This document shows, in pieces, positions 54,307-64,000 of a DNA stretch of 64,000 nucleotides. The notes under the pieces are model-generated. The model was not told the DNA's origin and did not search any database. It was given only the letters and a program-made list of their open reading frames with translations. Position 1 is the first letter of the stretch. Each line of letters starts with the position of its first letter. Origin of the DNA: Silene conica. Taxonomy: Eukaryota; Streptophyta; Magnoliopsida; Caryophyllales; Caryophyllaceae. The stretch is from NCBI GenBank assembly GCA_029255685.2, contig CM055318.2:17985001-18049000 (forward strand). Reading direction: 5' to 3'. Position numbers and translations under genes: made by a program.

Positions 54307-55127
54307 CAGCGGCGGAGCCAGCCCATTGGCTCCATGGGCTATAGCCTTATAAGAATTTAGGATAAAACAAAATCTATTGTTAATAAAATCATATTATTAT
54401 AGTAGCATATTTGGTTGTGGGGACTATAATATATTTTTTGTATATCCGGATGTCATGTGTTCGAATCCTACCTTCAGCAAAATTTTTTTTTCTAAGATTC
54501 TTTAAATTATTCAATATTCCTATATATGACGTCTTTTTTTTCGAGACGATTACATAACTAAACTCGGGCCAAGAATGTTCCACAAGATTTTGCTCTTGAG
54601 GAGACTTGAACCCGAGGTCTCCTGGGAATTTCACCCAAGTTTTAACCACTAAACTCCACCATTGCGGACTATATACTTGACTTTGATTTTACAGAAATAT
54701 ATAAGTCGGATAATTAAATAATTATATAAAATAATTCAGTTACAACAAGCGACTTACAAAAGCATATATTTTTTATACGAAAAAGATGAGTATTTTTTGG
54801 CAATTTCAAAATATTTAGTAATTAAAATACGGAGTATCTTTTAATTTGGGAAATGTGTTAATTTTTTTTTTAAAAGTATTCATATTATATTAATTTTTTT
54901 TTGTAGCATATTAATGGAGGGTTGAACGTAACAAGAGATTCTTGTCATTCGGGAAGTACTTCTATTCAAATAAATAAATATTTTACTCGTAAACGGAAAT
55001 GAATACAATATCATTTTGATCAATAATATAGCTCAGATACCGGTTCCACAATTTTAATTTTGTAACAAAAAAATGTGTTTATATGTTAGTTAAATTTAGC
55101 CCTATATGGTCTCTGGCTCCGCCCTTG
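54307..55127. mobile_element. hAT-type non-autonomous element
   Basis: The ends CAGCGGCGGAGCCAGCC and the inverse of CAAGGGCGGAGCCAG match the common plant hAT type. An 8-bp duplication with one mismatch flanks it: gagaagtg (54299-54306) and gagaggtg (55128-55135). The element is 821 bp with no transposase and contains a SINE. Its right end is about 185 bp upstream of the ketoacyl-CoA synthase start, so it lies in the promoter region. Confidence 0.75.
54527..54668 (-). mobile_element. tRNA-derived SINE nested in the hAT element
   Basis: The minus strand shows box A (TTTAGTGGTTAAAAC) and box B (GGGTTCAAGTC) at proper distance and a run of A near the 3' end. The short repeat ctatata occurs on both sides (54520-54526 and 54669-54675). 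It is a different SINE from the one at 53078-53197. Confidence 0.65.
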
Positions 55128-55229
55128 GAGAGGTGGAATTGTATAAATACATGTAAAATACCATGTAAAAACCACGTATAAATACTTGCCATGGATGATG
55201 GATAGGGAGCATGTAATACTGGACACTTC

Positions 55230-55237
55230 TATATATA
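55230..55237 (+). promoter_or_regulatory. Probable TATA box of the ketoacyl-CoA synthase gene
   Basis: TATATATA lies 76 bp before the end of the leader, compatible with a transcript start near 55262 and a 50-base leader that is A/C-rich (cacaaccaaacaacag). The start codon context is aaaATGGaa. Confidence 0.55.
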
Positions 55238-55312
55238 GTGAAGCCGCGTTCTCATATACTCCACAACCAAACAACAGAAAGGTACCGAATACATTAACAT
55301 ACACAAACTAAA

Positions 55313-56647
55313 ATGGAAGTTTCCTCCATTTTACTTGATTCCTTTAATATTTGCAGCACATCATTTATATTCCTCATTTTATTAGTAATATTCATATTAT
55401 ACTCCAACACAAAGCAAAGAGTTGTGTACCTCCTAGACTATGCTTGTTCTCTCCCTTCAATAGAATTTAGAGCTCCCTTTGCAGCCTTCATTGAGCACAC
55501 TATGATCATCAACAAACACAACCCAAAAGCGGCCCGATTTCAATTGCGTATCCTTGAACGAGCCGGTCTAGGTGAAGAAACATCTCTTCCCCTTGTAATC
55601 CATTACTTACCACCCCAACCTACCATCGATATGTCCCGTGACGAGGCTCATATTCTCATTTTTGATGCGGTCGATCATCTTTTCAAAAAGACCGGGATCA
55701 ACCCCAAAGACATTGGCATACTTATTACTAATTGTAGTCTTTTTTGCCCTTCTCCCTCATTATCTTCTATCATAGTCAACAAGTACAAAATGAGGAGTAG
55801 TATTAAGAGTTTTAGTCTTTCTGGGATGGGGTGTAGTGCTAGTCCCATTTCAGTTGATTTGGGTCGTAAACTTCTACAAGTTTGGCCTAATTCGTACGCA
55901 TTAGTCGTTAGTACCGAGATTATTACACCTAATTGTTATTTGGGCTCAGAACGGTCCATGCTCGTTCCAACTGCCCTTTTCCGTATGGGTTGTAGCGCGG
56001 TTTTATTGACTAATAAACCCTGCGAAAAAAACCGGGCCAAGTATAAGCTCCTCCACATAGTTCGGACCCATTTAGGGTCCAACAACATGGCCTATAACAG
56101 TGTAACTCAAGAAGAGGACACTGAGGGTTATTTGGGTATTTCACTATCTAAAGATTTATTAGTCATAGCTGGTGAGGCACTTAAATCTAATATAACCACA
56201 CTTGGACCATTAGTTTTACCCATATCCGAAAAGATCCGATTCGTAGTCCATTTCTTAGGTAGGAAATATTTAGGGCCTTATGTTCCTAACTTTGGCAAAG
56301 TGTTTGATCATTTTTGCATCCATGCGGGAGGACGGGCAGTCATCGACGAGCTGCAGAAGGGTCTTAAGTTATCAGCACATCAAGTAGAGGCGTCGAGGAT
56401 GGTGTTACACAGATTTGGGAACACAAGTTCATCTTCAATATGGTATGAATTGAGTTACATTGAAGCCAAAGAAAGGATGAAAAAGGGAGACCATGTTTGG
56501 CAAATAGCATTTGGGAGTGGATTTAAATGTAATAGTGTAGTATGGAAGTGTAACAGGAATATTGAACCAAATGTAGATGGGTATGGACCTTGGAAAGATT
56601 GTGTTCATAGGTATCCTGTTTCTATTCCTGATAAGGTCGAGTTATAA
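55313..56647 (+). CDS. KCS: 3-ketoacyl-CoA synthase (very-long-chain fatty acid elongase)
   Basis: An intronless 444-residue protein. It condenses malonyl-CoA with a long-chain acyl-CoA, the first and rate-setting step of very-long-chain fatty acid elongation at the endoplasmic reticulum, feeding cuticular wax, suberin or seed lipid. One hydrophobic segment (about 15-31) is the membrane anchor. The FAE1/CUT1 condensing domain follows (from VYLLDYACSLP) and then the ACP-synthase III C-terminal domain. The catalytic triad is C174 (GMGCSA), H337 (IHAGGRAVID) and N370 (HRFGNTSSSS), with family spacing. It is shorter than the usual 490-530 residues and has one anchor rather than two, as in the shorter family members. 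The residue after GMGCSA is Ser where Gly is usual. It appears intact, and is the only convincing host gene. Paralogue and substrate cannot be assigned. Confidence 0.96.
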   Translation: MEVSSILLDSFNICSTSFIFLILLVIFILYSNTKQRVVYLLDYACSLPSIEFRAPFAAFIEHTMIINKHNPKAARFQLRILERAGLGEETSLPLVIHYLPPQPTIDMSRDEAHILIFDAVDHLFKKTGINPKDIGILITNCSLFCPSPSLSSIIVNKYKMRSSIKSFSLSGMGCSASPISVDLGRKLLQVWPNSYALVVSTEIITPNCYLGSERSMLVPTALFRMGCSAVLLTNKPCEKNRAKYKLLHIVRTHLGSNNMAYNSVTQEEDTEGYLGISLSKDLLVIAGEALKSNITTLGPLVLPISEKIRFVVHFLGRKYLGPYVPNFGKVFDHFCIHAGGRAVIDELQKGLKLSAHQVEASRMVLHRFGNTSSSSIWYELSYIEAKERMKKGDHVWQIAFGSGFKCNSVVWKCNRNIEPNVDGYGPWKDCVHRYPVSIPDKVEL

Positions 56648-57728
56648 TAAGCATCTGTATCACAAACATTTTTTTTATGATAAGACCAATTCATTATCAA
56701 CTAAACTCAAATGTAAACTCTTCCAATTATTTACTTCTTTATTGTAATTTCTTAATCAATTCCGTCCGCCAGCACCGCAATTGCTTAGCATTTTCAATTT
56801 GGGTGTTTCACTTAATTTCTTACCTTCTATTTATAAAATGCATTTGGTGGACAGTTTAATTCAATTGTTATCTAATAATTGTATTTCTCCACATTCCTTG
56901 ATTAAAGAGTGTATAATGTTATGATGGGAATAATCGGTTCAAAGAGTCTTGCTGAATACGGATATCATCCGTCATAAACTGAAAACGGATAGTATTTCTC
57001 TCACAACAATACAAGTGGGAAGATAAGTGGATGAAAATGGAGAGCATTTTCATCGGTCGATGTCACTTGCATTTATTGTAACGAATAGTGTCCGTCCTCA
57101 ATGAGATTTTGTGTAATCGATTTGCCCGACATTCTTTTCTCGAAAAATATATAATATATATAGATAAGGTTATTTAATAGAAATACTTTAAAATACGAGT
57201 CTTATTCTCAAAATACTCTTTTAACATATAAATTAATTATAAATATCACCAACAAATATACCATTTTCCATGTATTAGAGCAAGTGGAAGGCAGGAAGGT
57301 TAACCTATCTATCGGGTCACCTTTGTTAAAAACACACAAATTAACCTATTTCCTTATATCTTTCTAGTTTCTACCTACCATACTTCAACAAGTCTCCCTT
57401 ATGACGGGTATATCCGTAATCCGTCACAAGCTTGCGACGGAGTAAGTATTATTCATGTGATAGAATAAGACGAAACAGTTTGTTTTTCCCTAGACATTGG
57501 AGTATAATTTTGTCTTATACGCGGATACACCCCAAATAGGCATTACTTTGCGACGGATATGCCGGTAATAAATGAGAATTTGTGACCATACTTTTGTTAC
57601 CTTTCTCCCTCTTTCTTTTACATTTTCTTCTTACTCTCCATGCATATTTTAGTTGATACTTCATCACCATTCGGACATTCCTCTCCTTATTCCTTTACTG
57701 TGATTCACGACTAAACAAATAAGCAATT
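56648..57728. other. Downstream of the synthase gene: MITE remnants
   Basis: Two decayed stretches, 56950-57120 and about 57395-57590, share ccgtcacaagcttgcgacgg and tgagaatttgtg words with the GTGACGG MITE family. No other gene is seen. Confidence 0.45.
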
Positions 57729-58744
57729 TGTTAGGAATTTTATGGCTTGAATTTATGTCGAAGTAAAGGCGATGAATGATGGATGGCAAGCTTCATGTGA
57801 GATACACATGGTTTTTACACGAGTCGCATTCATGTGTGTCCAATATTAGACTTCTGTGTTTTACATAAGTTAATTTTAGGCTTGTTTAGGAAAGTTAGTG
57901 GCGCCACCATTAATTATTTTAATAGGCATTGTTGTTGTATCTTACGGTCGACTTTTGACGTAAGATGCATGGTTTATTGTGAGACTTGTTTAGGAAATTA
58001 TTACCTAATTTTTAATTTAGTAAGTCTTGCTTGCGACGAGTCACTGTTTGTGACGGATATTTTGTGAGATAAAATGGATACAAAATAAGTTAGGGGAGAA
58101 AGGGGACCACATGACTAGTGTCACAGAGAGAGAAAAAGTGGGTATTTTGTGAGAGGAAACGGTATCCGTCACAAGCTTGTGACGGATACCGCCGTCACAA
58201 ATGAGAATTTGTATTTTTTATTAGTTTATTTCTTAATTGTTTAGATGTTTTATTTTGGGTGAAATAAATATATAAAGTTTCAAGTTTTATTCTAGGTTAA
58301 TTAAGAGAGATATTCAAGAGTATAATAAAGAAAGTCGATTTGTAAGGTTCCTTTTGAAGAAGAAAATTCAATTTTTCTCAAGCTCTACTATTGATGTTCC
58401 ACTATTTTTGAAGATCGGAGAAGTTTGTTCAGATCTTTATTGGCCTCAACATAGTTGGTCCTTTGTCTTATTGGGTTAGTCTCTTTCGTTCCTTTGAGAA
58501 TAATATATTTGTTGGTAGAATAGGTTATACTTTTGGCTCATATTGAGCGCGTGTGTATCAGTCTACTGTTGTACTATTTTCTCCACTATAGTGAAATTTG
58601 ATCTCCTTGCAGGCTGGACGTAGCCAGTTATTTTACTGGTGAACTGTGTAAATGTTTGTGTCAACTTTATTTACATTCGTTATTTATTATTCTTATCACC
58701 TTATTAATTAACATTTTGGGTAGCAAGATGCCTATGTTACAACA
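57729..58744 (+). repeat. Copia-III 5' LTR
   Basis: Starts TGTTAGGAATTTTATGG and ends ATGTTACAACA two bases before an initiator-Met PBS at 58747-58758. About 1016 bp including a MITE at 58021-58211. The element is plus-strand and decayed downstream. Confidence 0.72.
58021..58211. mobile_element. MITE of the GTGACGG family, copy 2
   Basis: Close relative of the copy at 53955-54148, inserted in the Copia-III LTR. It shares tgtgacggatattttgtgag and gtatccgtcacaagcttgtg. Confidence 0.68.
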
Positions 58745-58746
58745 AT

Positions 58747-58758
58747 TGGTATCAGAGC
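58747..58758 (+). other. Copia-III primer-binding site
   Basis: TGGTATCAGAGC on the plus strand, two bases after the LTR. Confidence 0.85.
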
Positions 58759-58858
58759 TACGATTCTGATTTGGGATCTGCTTCCGCGTGTTAGTTCTCT
58801 TTTAAGCGTTATATGAGTTTCATGATTTTCGGGTGAAAAGATGTCATGAACGAACGTG

Positions 58859-59130
58859 CTAACTGTTGAAAAGTTCATTAGGATAAATAGTTTTTGTCTG
58901 TGGCAATGAAAGATGAGAGTTTTGCTTAGAAAAAAAGTCATTTGGTCTGTTATCTCAAAGGCAAAGTTAACAGGTAATTCGACTAATGCAGCATAGATAA
59001 ATACAGATGTAGTCTTGGTAGAGAAGACTCATTCTTTAATTTTGTTATGTTTATCTGTTCATGTATGATCATTGAGGTTGCTGAAGAAGAAACTACTGCA
59101 GATTTGTGGAACATATGTGTGGGACCGTTG
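58859..59130 (+). pseudogene. Decayed copia gag N-terminus (Copia-III)
   Basis: Across several frames the sequence recalls copia Gag: NSFCLWQ followed by KMRVLLRKK, then KTHSLILLCLSVHV, then IEVAEEETTADLW. Stops and frame changes separate the pieces. Its position about 100 bp after the PBS fits. Confidence 0.5.
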
Positions 59131-59419
59131 CGTGAAACGACTTTCACTCCTACGATCGCTCTTTGTTGGACCCCTTGCCGCAAGCAAGTGGAGGATTGAT
59201 GTGGGGCTTGAGGCTGCCACTTGTGTTGTTGAGACAGTGATATTAGTGTATGTTTCTGATTATCAGATTATGGTATTGAGCTTATTGTATTATGACCGTC
59301 TTATTCAACAGTTTCTTACGCTTGTTGTTTTTACGTTGATGATCCATGTAATGGCAGTTAGGGATAAGAGGGAAATGGAGAAGGGAAAGGTTTGTGTTAG
59401 TTTTATGAGAGACGACTAA

Positions 59420-59664
59420 ACAGATTTTTATCAAACAAGTTTTTATTAAATCCCGACGATGAAAAGAAACCCGCTGGAAGGACCGCACTCGATCGAGTAC
59501 CGAGCTGACGCGGTCGAGTTGGCCTGACTCGACCGAGTTGGCTTAACTCGGCCGAGTTCCCTCTTAGGGAAAGCCAAAGTAGCTTTCTCCCTTCCTATCT
59601 GGTCTCTAGCTAGGAGGTCTACGTTCTAAGGTATGACATTAGGTGTTCAAACCCGGGTGTTACA
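59420..59664 (-). repeat. Gypsy LTR fragment (Tekay-like family B)
   Basis: On the minus strand an LTR starts TGTAACACCCGGGTTTGAAC at 59664, preceded by a polypurine tract (AAGGGGGGGAGAT). The sequence after the LTR start is only 245 bp before unrelated DNA. It contains CTCGATCGAG/CTCGACCGAG motifs at 59488, 59509, 59528 and 59547. The words next to the LTR (agaaacatcgtccacgaa) resemble the same place in the Tekay element. Confidence 0.55.
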
Positions 59665-61990
59665 ATCTCCCCCCTTATAAGAAACATCGTCCACGAAGTT
59701 TGCTACTCATATCCGAGAAGATGATTTCATACGTTACTTACTATCCATCTTAAGTCACGGCCCGTATAGATTAGTTTGGTTATTCTCAACACGTTAACCT
59801 CCCTTCCCAACTCCTAAGGTCTCCTAAGTCGCTACCACTCTTCGGTTGCTCGGACGTGTCAACTACGGTCTCTACATTCTCAAGTTCCTATCCATAAGAC
59901 AATCGTTACATTCCACAATCATGCCCAGTTATCTACTACCACATTTTACACACAACAATCGTTACTTTCTATTCCTCAAGTTCGATTCAACTACTACCAA
60001 TATGCGTTTATACATGCATACAACACCATCATGACTTCTTGCAATAATTTCCGTGTAACAGTAACATTAATACTCATAGTTGCATCGAAACATCTCAATA
60101 TACTCCAATACCTCGAACAGAACATTATGTATGTAACACACATGAGAACATGATCTATATAATGCAATAATCTATCTATCCCTCTTAAAAGAACTGTGTC
60201 CCCAAAGTTCACTGGCTAAGATTGTAACCTATTATTAATGCGCATACACACATACGCACATACATACATACATATACACACATATATATATATACACAGG
60301 CTATACTATCGTAGTACAGCTCTATCCTCGGTCGCAACTCGGTCGAATTGAGTTTACTCGACCGAGTTAAAGCTACTCGGTCGATTTTCCCTCACTCGAC
60401 CGAGTTAATGCTACTCGGTCGAGTTACCTCTACTCAGCCGAGTGGCCTTAACTTGGTCGAATTCAGCTGTAAGACACATGCATATAAGTCTATCAGATTG
60501 CATACTACATACCTCAAACATCAAAAGCAACTCCTTGACCTTAACGCATCCAATACAGTAATTTAAAGACAAGTCTTACTACCAACCGTTTCAAATAACA
60601 GTTCAAAAAAGAAAAAAAGTCTGAATACCAACAATAAAACAAATCCGAAAACAACAAATACTATAAGTCCAACCATAAAACAATGTAACATTAAATAAAC
60701 GGGCTCAAACATCGCCCTCAGCATCATTATCCATTAGTGTCTCCTGCTCTTCTACTGCTCTAGAGGTACTAGTTGTTTCCCCATATCCAGGCACCTCAAC
60801 ATAGTCTCACCTACCCTAATCGTCCAGTTGGCTACTATAGGTAACTCCGCATGTCCCTACCAAGCACCCATCTAGAAATTAAGAAGGACCAGGCGATCTA
60901 GAGTGATCCACCTCAAAGGCACGAAAGCCGCCCTCGTCACTACCAACCCCACTCCACCAAGCTGGCTGAGCCAGATGCATCCCCACCCCTTAATCTGGGT
61001 CGACTCGTGCAAGTTCCGTTGTATGAGGGTGGCGGATTGGCGGTCTTCCAACTCATGAGGTTGGAGCCTTGGGTCCTCAATGGTCGGGTAAGATGGGTTG
61101 GGTGGGGGTACAGGCCGAAAGTCTCAAGTTCTCTCTGGGAACCCTCTCCTCGCTCAGCTCTTCCCAGTCTACCCCAACGGCCAGCATGTACCTCTCCCCA
61201 TATAGAGGGTGTGACATCTCTATATATGCCTCTCAGGGTATGGTGTAGTACCTAGCTGGTAAGTCGGGTTCGAGTGTGTCAGCATTGGCCTACTTATGGT
61301 TAAGGGGCGGTAGCTACTCAGGGTTAGGGATCGTACACTAGAATCGGTCCCTCACTTTAAAAGTCCATCCCTTAGTATCCAGTATCCAGTATCCAACCAC
61401 ATAATCCACTTAACCATAACCAAGTAGTCCTCATCGATAGTCGGCACAATGTCCTGCAAAGCCTGCAGGTTACCGTCGGGCTGAAAACCTACCGGTCTCT
61501 AAGATAAACGGGCCACTATGGCACCACACCCAATATAGCGAACCCTATTAAAGGTCATGTGTGCCAAACTAGCACACACAATAGCGGGGGAACTGTAGTA
61601 AACACGCTCCTCACGGCGGGGGTTAGATATGACACCATCAACTCCTCTAAGATGGTGTGGCTGACACGCTGGGTAGGTTTGATATGGCGGCTCATCAAGC
61701 CTCCAAAACGTTTACGTTGATTGAAGTCAGCAAACTCAACCTGTTGGTACTCGTCCACTATTGGTACAACCAATCCCCTAGAAGTCTCACCGGCCACACT
61801 AGTCGAATCTTTCCTCCTTGATCAGTTTTTTGTCACGTTCCCAAACCTCGAAATCTAAAATAGAAGTTCAAAACAATACATAGGTTCCATAAGGATTCAT
61901 TCAAAATTCAAATTTATACTCTTCTTGAGACACTTTTAAGATGGAGTTTTTCTGATACAAAATTCTAACATAAACATCATCTATTCTCAT
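59665..61990 (-). other. Interior of a decayed gypsy element
   Basis: It starts at the polypurine tract of the LTR fragment. It contains a palindrome array (60327-60461), a small CA/TA-rich microsatellite (60240-60297), and from about 60700 to 61870 minus-strand open pieces such as an 80-residue frame at 61555-61797 (KRFGGLMSRHIKPTQRVSH). These may derive from a retrotransposon gag/ORF1, but no catalytic domain is visible. Confidence 0.4.
60327..60461. repeat. CTCGRCCGAG array with 19-bp spacing
   Basis: CTCGGTCGAG/CTCGACCGAG-like units start at 60327, 60338, 60357, 60376, 60395, 60414, 60433 and 60452. From the second copy on, every step is exactly 19 bp. Units alternate between ctcggtcga and ctcgaccga. 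Confidence 0.88.
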
Positions 61991-61995
61991 ATTCT

Positions 61996-62106
61996 TGAAG
62001 GAAAACGTGAGTCATACTAACAAATCCAATAATGTAGTCTTACTAATTATTTAAGTTATAATTAATCTCATACTAATATATAGTTATAACTTATAATCTT
62101 ATGCAT
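61996..62106 (-). repeat. Copia-I-type LTR fragment
   Basis: TGAAGGAAAACGTGAGTCATAC and the following 110 bp (..taattaatctcatactaat..atcttatgcat) match the start of the Copia-I LTR at 15570. It is cut by Athila-3 at 62107. Confidence 0.65.
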
Positions 62107-63674
62107 TGATACGTGTCTATTTTATGATGTTTTACATCTATTTTCACACGTATTTGGTCGCTCATTTACTATGTTTTAGCCTTTATTTCCCACAAATTGT
62201 GTACTTTCGTATTTTTATGCACTTTTGCAGATTTATGCGGAAAAGAGACGATTTAGCACCAAATTCGTATCCTCAAGTCTTTAGCTTAAATTAAGGAATA
62301 AATGGAAAGTCAACTGGAGTCAAAATCAAGTACCAAGAGTCAAAACAGAAGAAATCCGAAGACTTCCGTACAGAAGCGGTCGACCGACCAGTTAAACGGG
62401 TCGGCCGACCAGGCCCGATTTTCAATAAAGCCCAATTCTCGAAGAAGGCCGAAAATAAAAGAAGCCCAGCAGGAAGTGGTCGACCGACCAGCCAAACGGG
62501 TTGGCCGACCAGAACGAAGCCCATGCGATCCTTTTTTCGGAAATAAAGTAGAATTAGAATTATAAGGAAACTCTTAGTTTTTACCCTATATAAACAAATC
62601 TTGTGATTAGGGTTAGGTATGCTTTTTCATATTTATGTTTGATATCTATTATCAATCCTTAGTATCTTCTATTCAATCTTTTACCATCTAGTTCATCTTT
62701 TATCATTATTCAAGAATTCTCAAGCATTCAATAAAGTTAGTTTCTTTCTGCCCCAATTCCAATTGTGGTAATTACTCTTTTAATCTAGCTTTTTATTATA
62801 GTTCTTATTTTTATTATAATTGTTAAGTTAGAATCCCAAGCTTTATTGAATCTTGCATGTTTAGATTAATTACTATGTTCTTCATGTTTATTCCCAATTT
62901 TATATTCGTCTTAACAGTCATGAGTAGCTAATTTTCATATGTTAGGATGTAGGGGATAATATGCATAGGTGAATAAAATCCGAAAACCCGACCTGTAGCA
63001 GGACCCCGGTCGGCCGACTGGAATAGTCGGTCGGTCGACCGAGGCCGTGGTCGGCCGACTGGAGTAGCCGGTCGGTCGACCACTCGCGTCTGTTTTCTTA
63101 TTTCGTCTTTTCTTATAAATTTTAATATCCTGCAATAAGACCATAAGGAGACTTGTAGGATGTTAGTAATGACCTACCCAAGATTGAAAGATACGGGAAG
63201 GGCATTGGTTTACACCTTAAGACGGATAGGTTACTCAAGGCTGAAAGGTATGTGACCTGGGATTTAGGAATCACCCTTATTGTTGACACCCAATAATTGT
63301 GAGACCTAGGAACTAATAGCATAGGCCGAAAGGAGCTATTAGGTAGCATAGACTTAAAAAGATATGTTACACCCCCTTACGCGACTGCAATACATGTTGA
63401 CCTTAGGATTTATTTTACCTTAGCTATTTATTACCCGAACATCCTAGCATCCTCTTTTATTATATTTTATTCTCGTCTTTTATTATTTGTTTATTTTAAT
63501 CTTTGCTTTAGACTTAGTAATCAACCAATCAAACCCCCAAAATTGTTACCTTAACATTAACACCAAACAATAAACATTCCCCACCTCCTTGTGGTTCGAC
63601 CCTGACTTTCACTATCTATTGTTAAAGTTAGGAATTATAAATTTTATCTTTGGTACCCTCAACGACGGGCATCA
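62107..63674 (+). repeat. Athila-3 5' LTR
   Basis: 1568 bp, TGATACGTGTCTATT..GGGCATCA. It is the inverse of the Athila-1 LTR with visible divergence, so the two are members of one family in opposite orientation. Palindrome pairs start at 62378/62399, 62478/62499, 63008/63029 and 63049/63070. The upstream 5 bp are tgcat; the other duplication is outside the window. Confidence 0.92.
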
Positions 63675-63679
63675 AATTT

Positions 63680-63697
63680 TGGCGCCGTTGCCGGGGA
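63680..63697 (+). other. Athila-3 primer-binding site
   Basis: TGGCGCCGTTGCCGGGGA, identical to the Athila-1 site. Confidence 0.88.
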
Positions 63698-63796
63698 GGT
63701 GACGCCAGTGTTTATTGTTTTTTGTTTTTGTTTCTCTTTGTTTAAGGAACTTTTTGTTCCTTAAACTTTCTCACCTTTTTCTTGTAGTTTCCTCTT

Positions 63797-64000
63797 ATGC
63801 GCAGGTCAGTTCAAGGAGAACTCCTACCACTTGATCTCGAAATTGAGAGGACTCTTAGGGAAAGAAGAAAGCAACTTCTAGCAAATCAGGAAGGAGGTTC
63901 ACCATCTTCCTTATTTCAAGAAGACCTTTTCGAGTTACCACCATCTTCACCAAAAACACCACCTTCGCAACCAAATTCACCCATCAATCCGCTTTCACCA
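63797..64000 (+). CDS. Athila-3 Gag N-terminus (runs off the window)
   Basis: The ATG at 63797 opens a frame of 68 codons to the window end. It is nearly identical to the first residues of the Athila-1 Gag-protease (MRRSVQGELLPLDLEIERTL, then SPSSLFQEDLFELPPSSPKT). The start is supported by its equal distance from the PBS in both elements. Whether the rest is intact, and whether it has a polymerase, cannot be seen. Confidence 0.88.
   Translation, partial: MRRSVQGELLPLDLEIERTLRERRKQLLANQEGGSPSSLFQEDLFELPPSSPKTPPSQPNSPINPLSP

Noticed and set aside
59072..59419. Plus-strand frame of 115 codons after Copia-III
   Set aside because: The gag-like signal in this stretch is in other frames. This frame has no recognisable domain and looks like chance.
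62302..62565. Open frame of 87 codons in the Athila-3 LTR, also seen inverted in Athila-1
   Set aside because: It lies wholly in the LTR, and its apparent conservation comes from the palindromes and LTR homology. No start context or domain supports a protein.

Overview
The window looks like nuclear DNA of a flowering plant, probably a eudicot with a large, repeat-rich genome. The evidence is Ty1/copia elements primed by initiator-Met tRNA, Ty3/gypsy elements of the Athila/Tat and Tekay (chromovirus) kinds, an L1-type LINE, CACTA, hAT and PIF/Harbinger-type DNA elements, tRNA-derived SINEs, GT..AG exons, and one plant-type 3-ketoacyl-CoA synthase gene. The species cannot be named from the sequence. 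About 55 kb of the 64 kb is recognisable transposable-element DNA, much of it nested.

Layout, left to right. (1) 1-16857: a minus-strand Ty1/copia element (Copia-I). Its gag is split by a 4.4-kb CACTA element (CACTA-1, TSD agt), and its long 5' leader is split by an 8.07-kb Athila-like element (Athila-1, TSD acggg) that carries gag and protease but no polymerase. (2) 16858-39148: remains of Copia-II (5' LTR at 38113-39148), split by a minus-strand LINE. The LINE reverse transcriptase is split by a 16.75-kb CACTA element (CACTA-2, TSD ctc). CACTA-2 carries exon-like pieces of host genes and is itself split by a 10.5-kb, apparently intact Tekay chromovirus (TSD aggtt). (3) 39149-47345: low-complexity DNA and an old Athila-type LTR, split by a 6.3-kb non-autonomous Athila-like element (Athila-2, TSD acgat). 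(4) 47.4-55.1 kb: small DNA elements: a foldback repeat, nested long-TIR MITEs, a Tourist-like MITE with a CCA microsatellite, a CACTA-type end, two SINEs, and a hAT-type element. (5) 55313-56647: the only clear host gene, an intronless 444-residue 3-ketoacyl-CoA synthase. (6) 57.7-64 kb: a Copia-III LTR with a decayed gag, a decayed gypsy fragment, a Copia-I-type LTR fragment, and the start of a plus-strand Athila-3 element that runs off the window.

The most unusual signal is a set of phased palindrome arrays. Several unrelated-looking retrotransposon families each carry clusters of a short self-complementary, CpG-containing motif whose sequence is family-specific: GGTCGRCCGACC in Athila-1 and Athila-3, TCGATCGA in Athila-2, CCGGTCGG in Tekay, CTCGRCCGAG in a gypsy remnant. 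Copies are spaced by about two or three turns of the DNA helix (21 and 30 bp in the Athila families, 19 bp in the remnant). In Athila-1 and Athila-2 the same motif and spacing recur in the LTR, inside gag (read as GRPT or TRSS repeats) and in the 3' non-coding region. This suggests selection on DNA or RNA rather than on protein. The second point of interest is the cargo of host exons in CACTA-2.

All boundaries and identities were read by eye. No alignment or database search was run.
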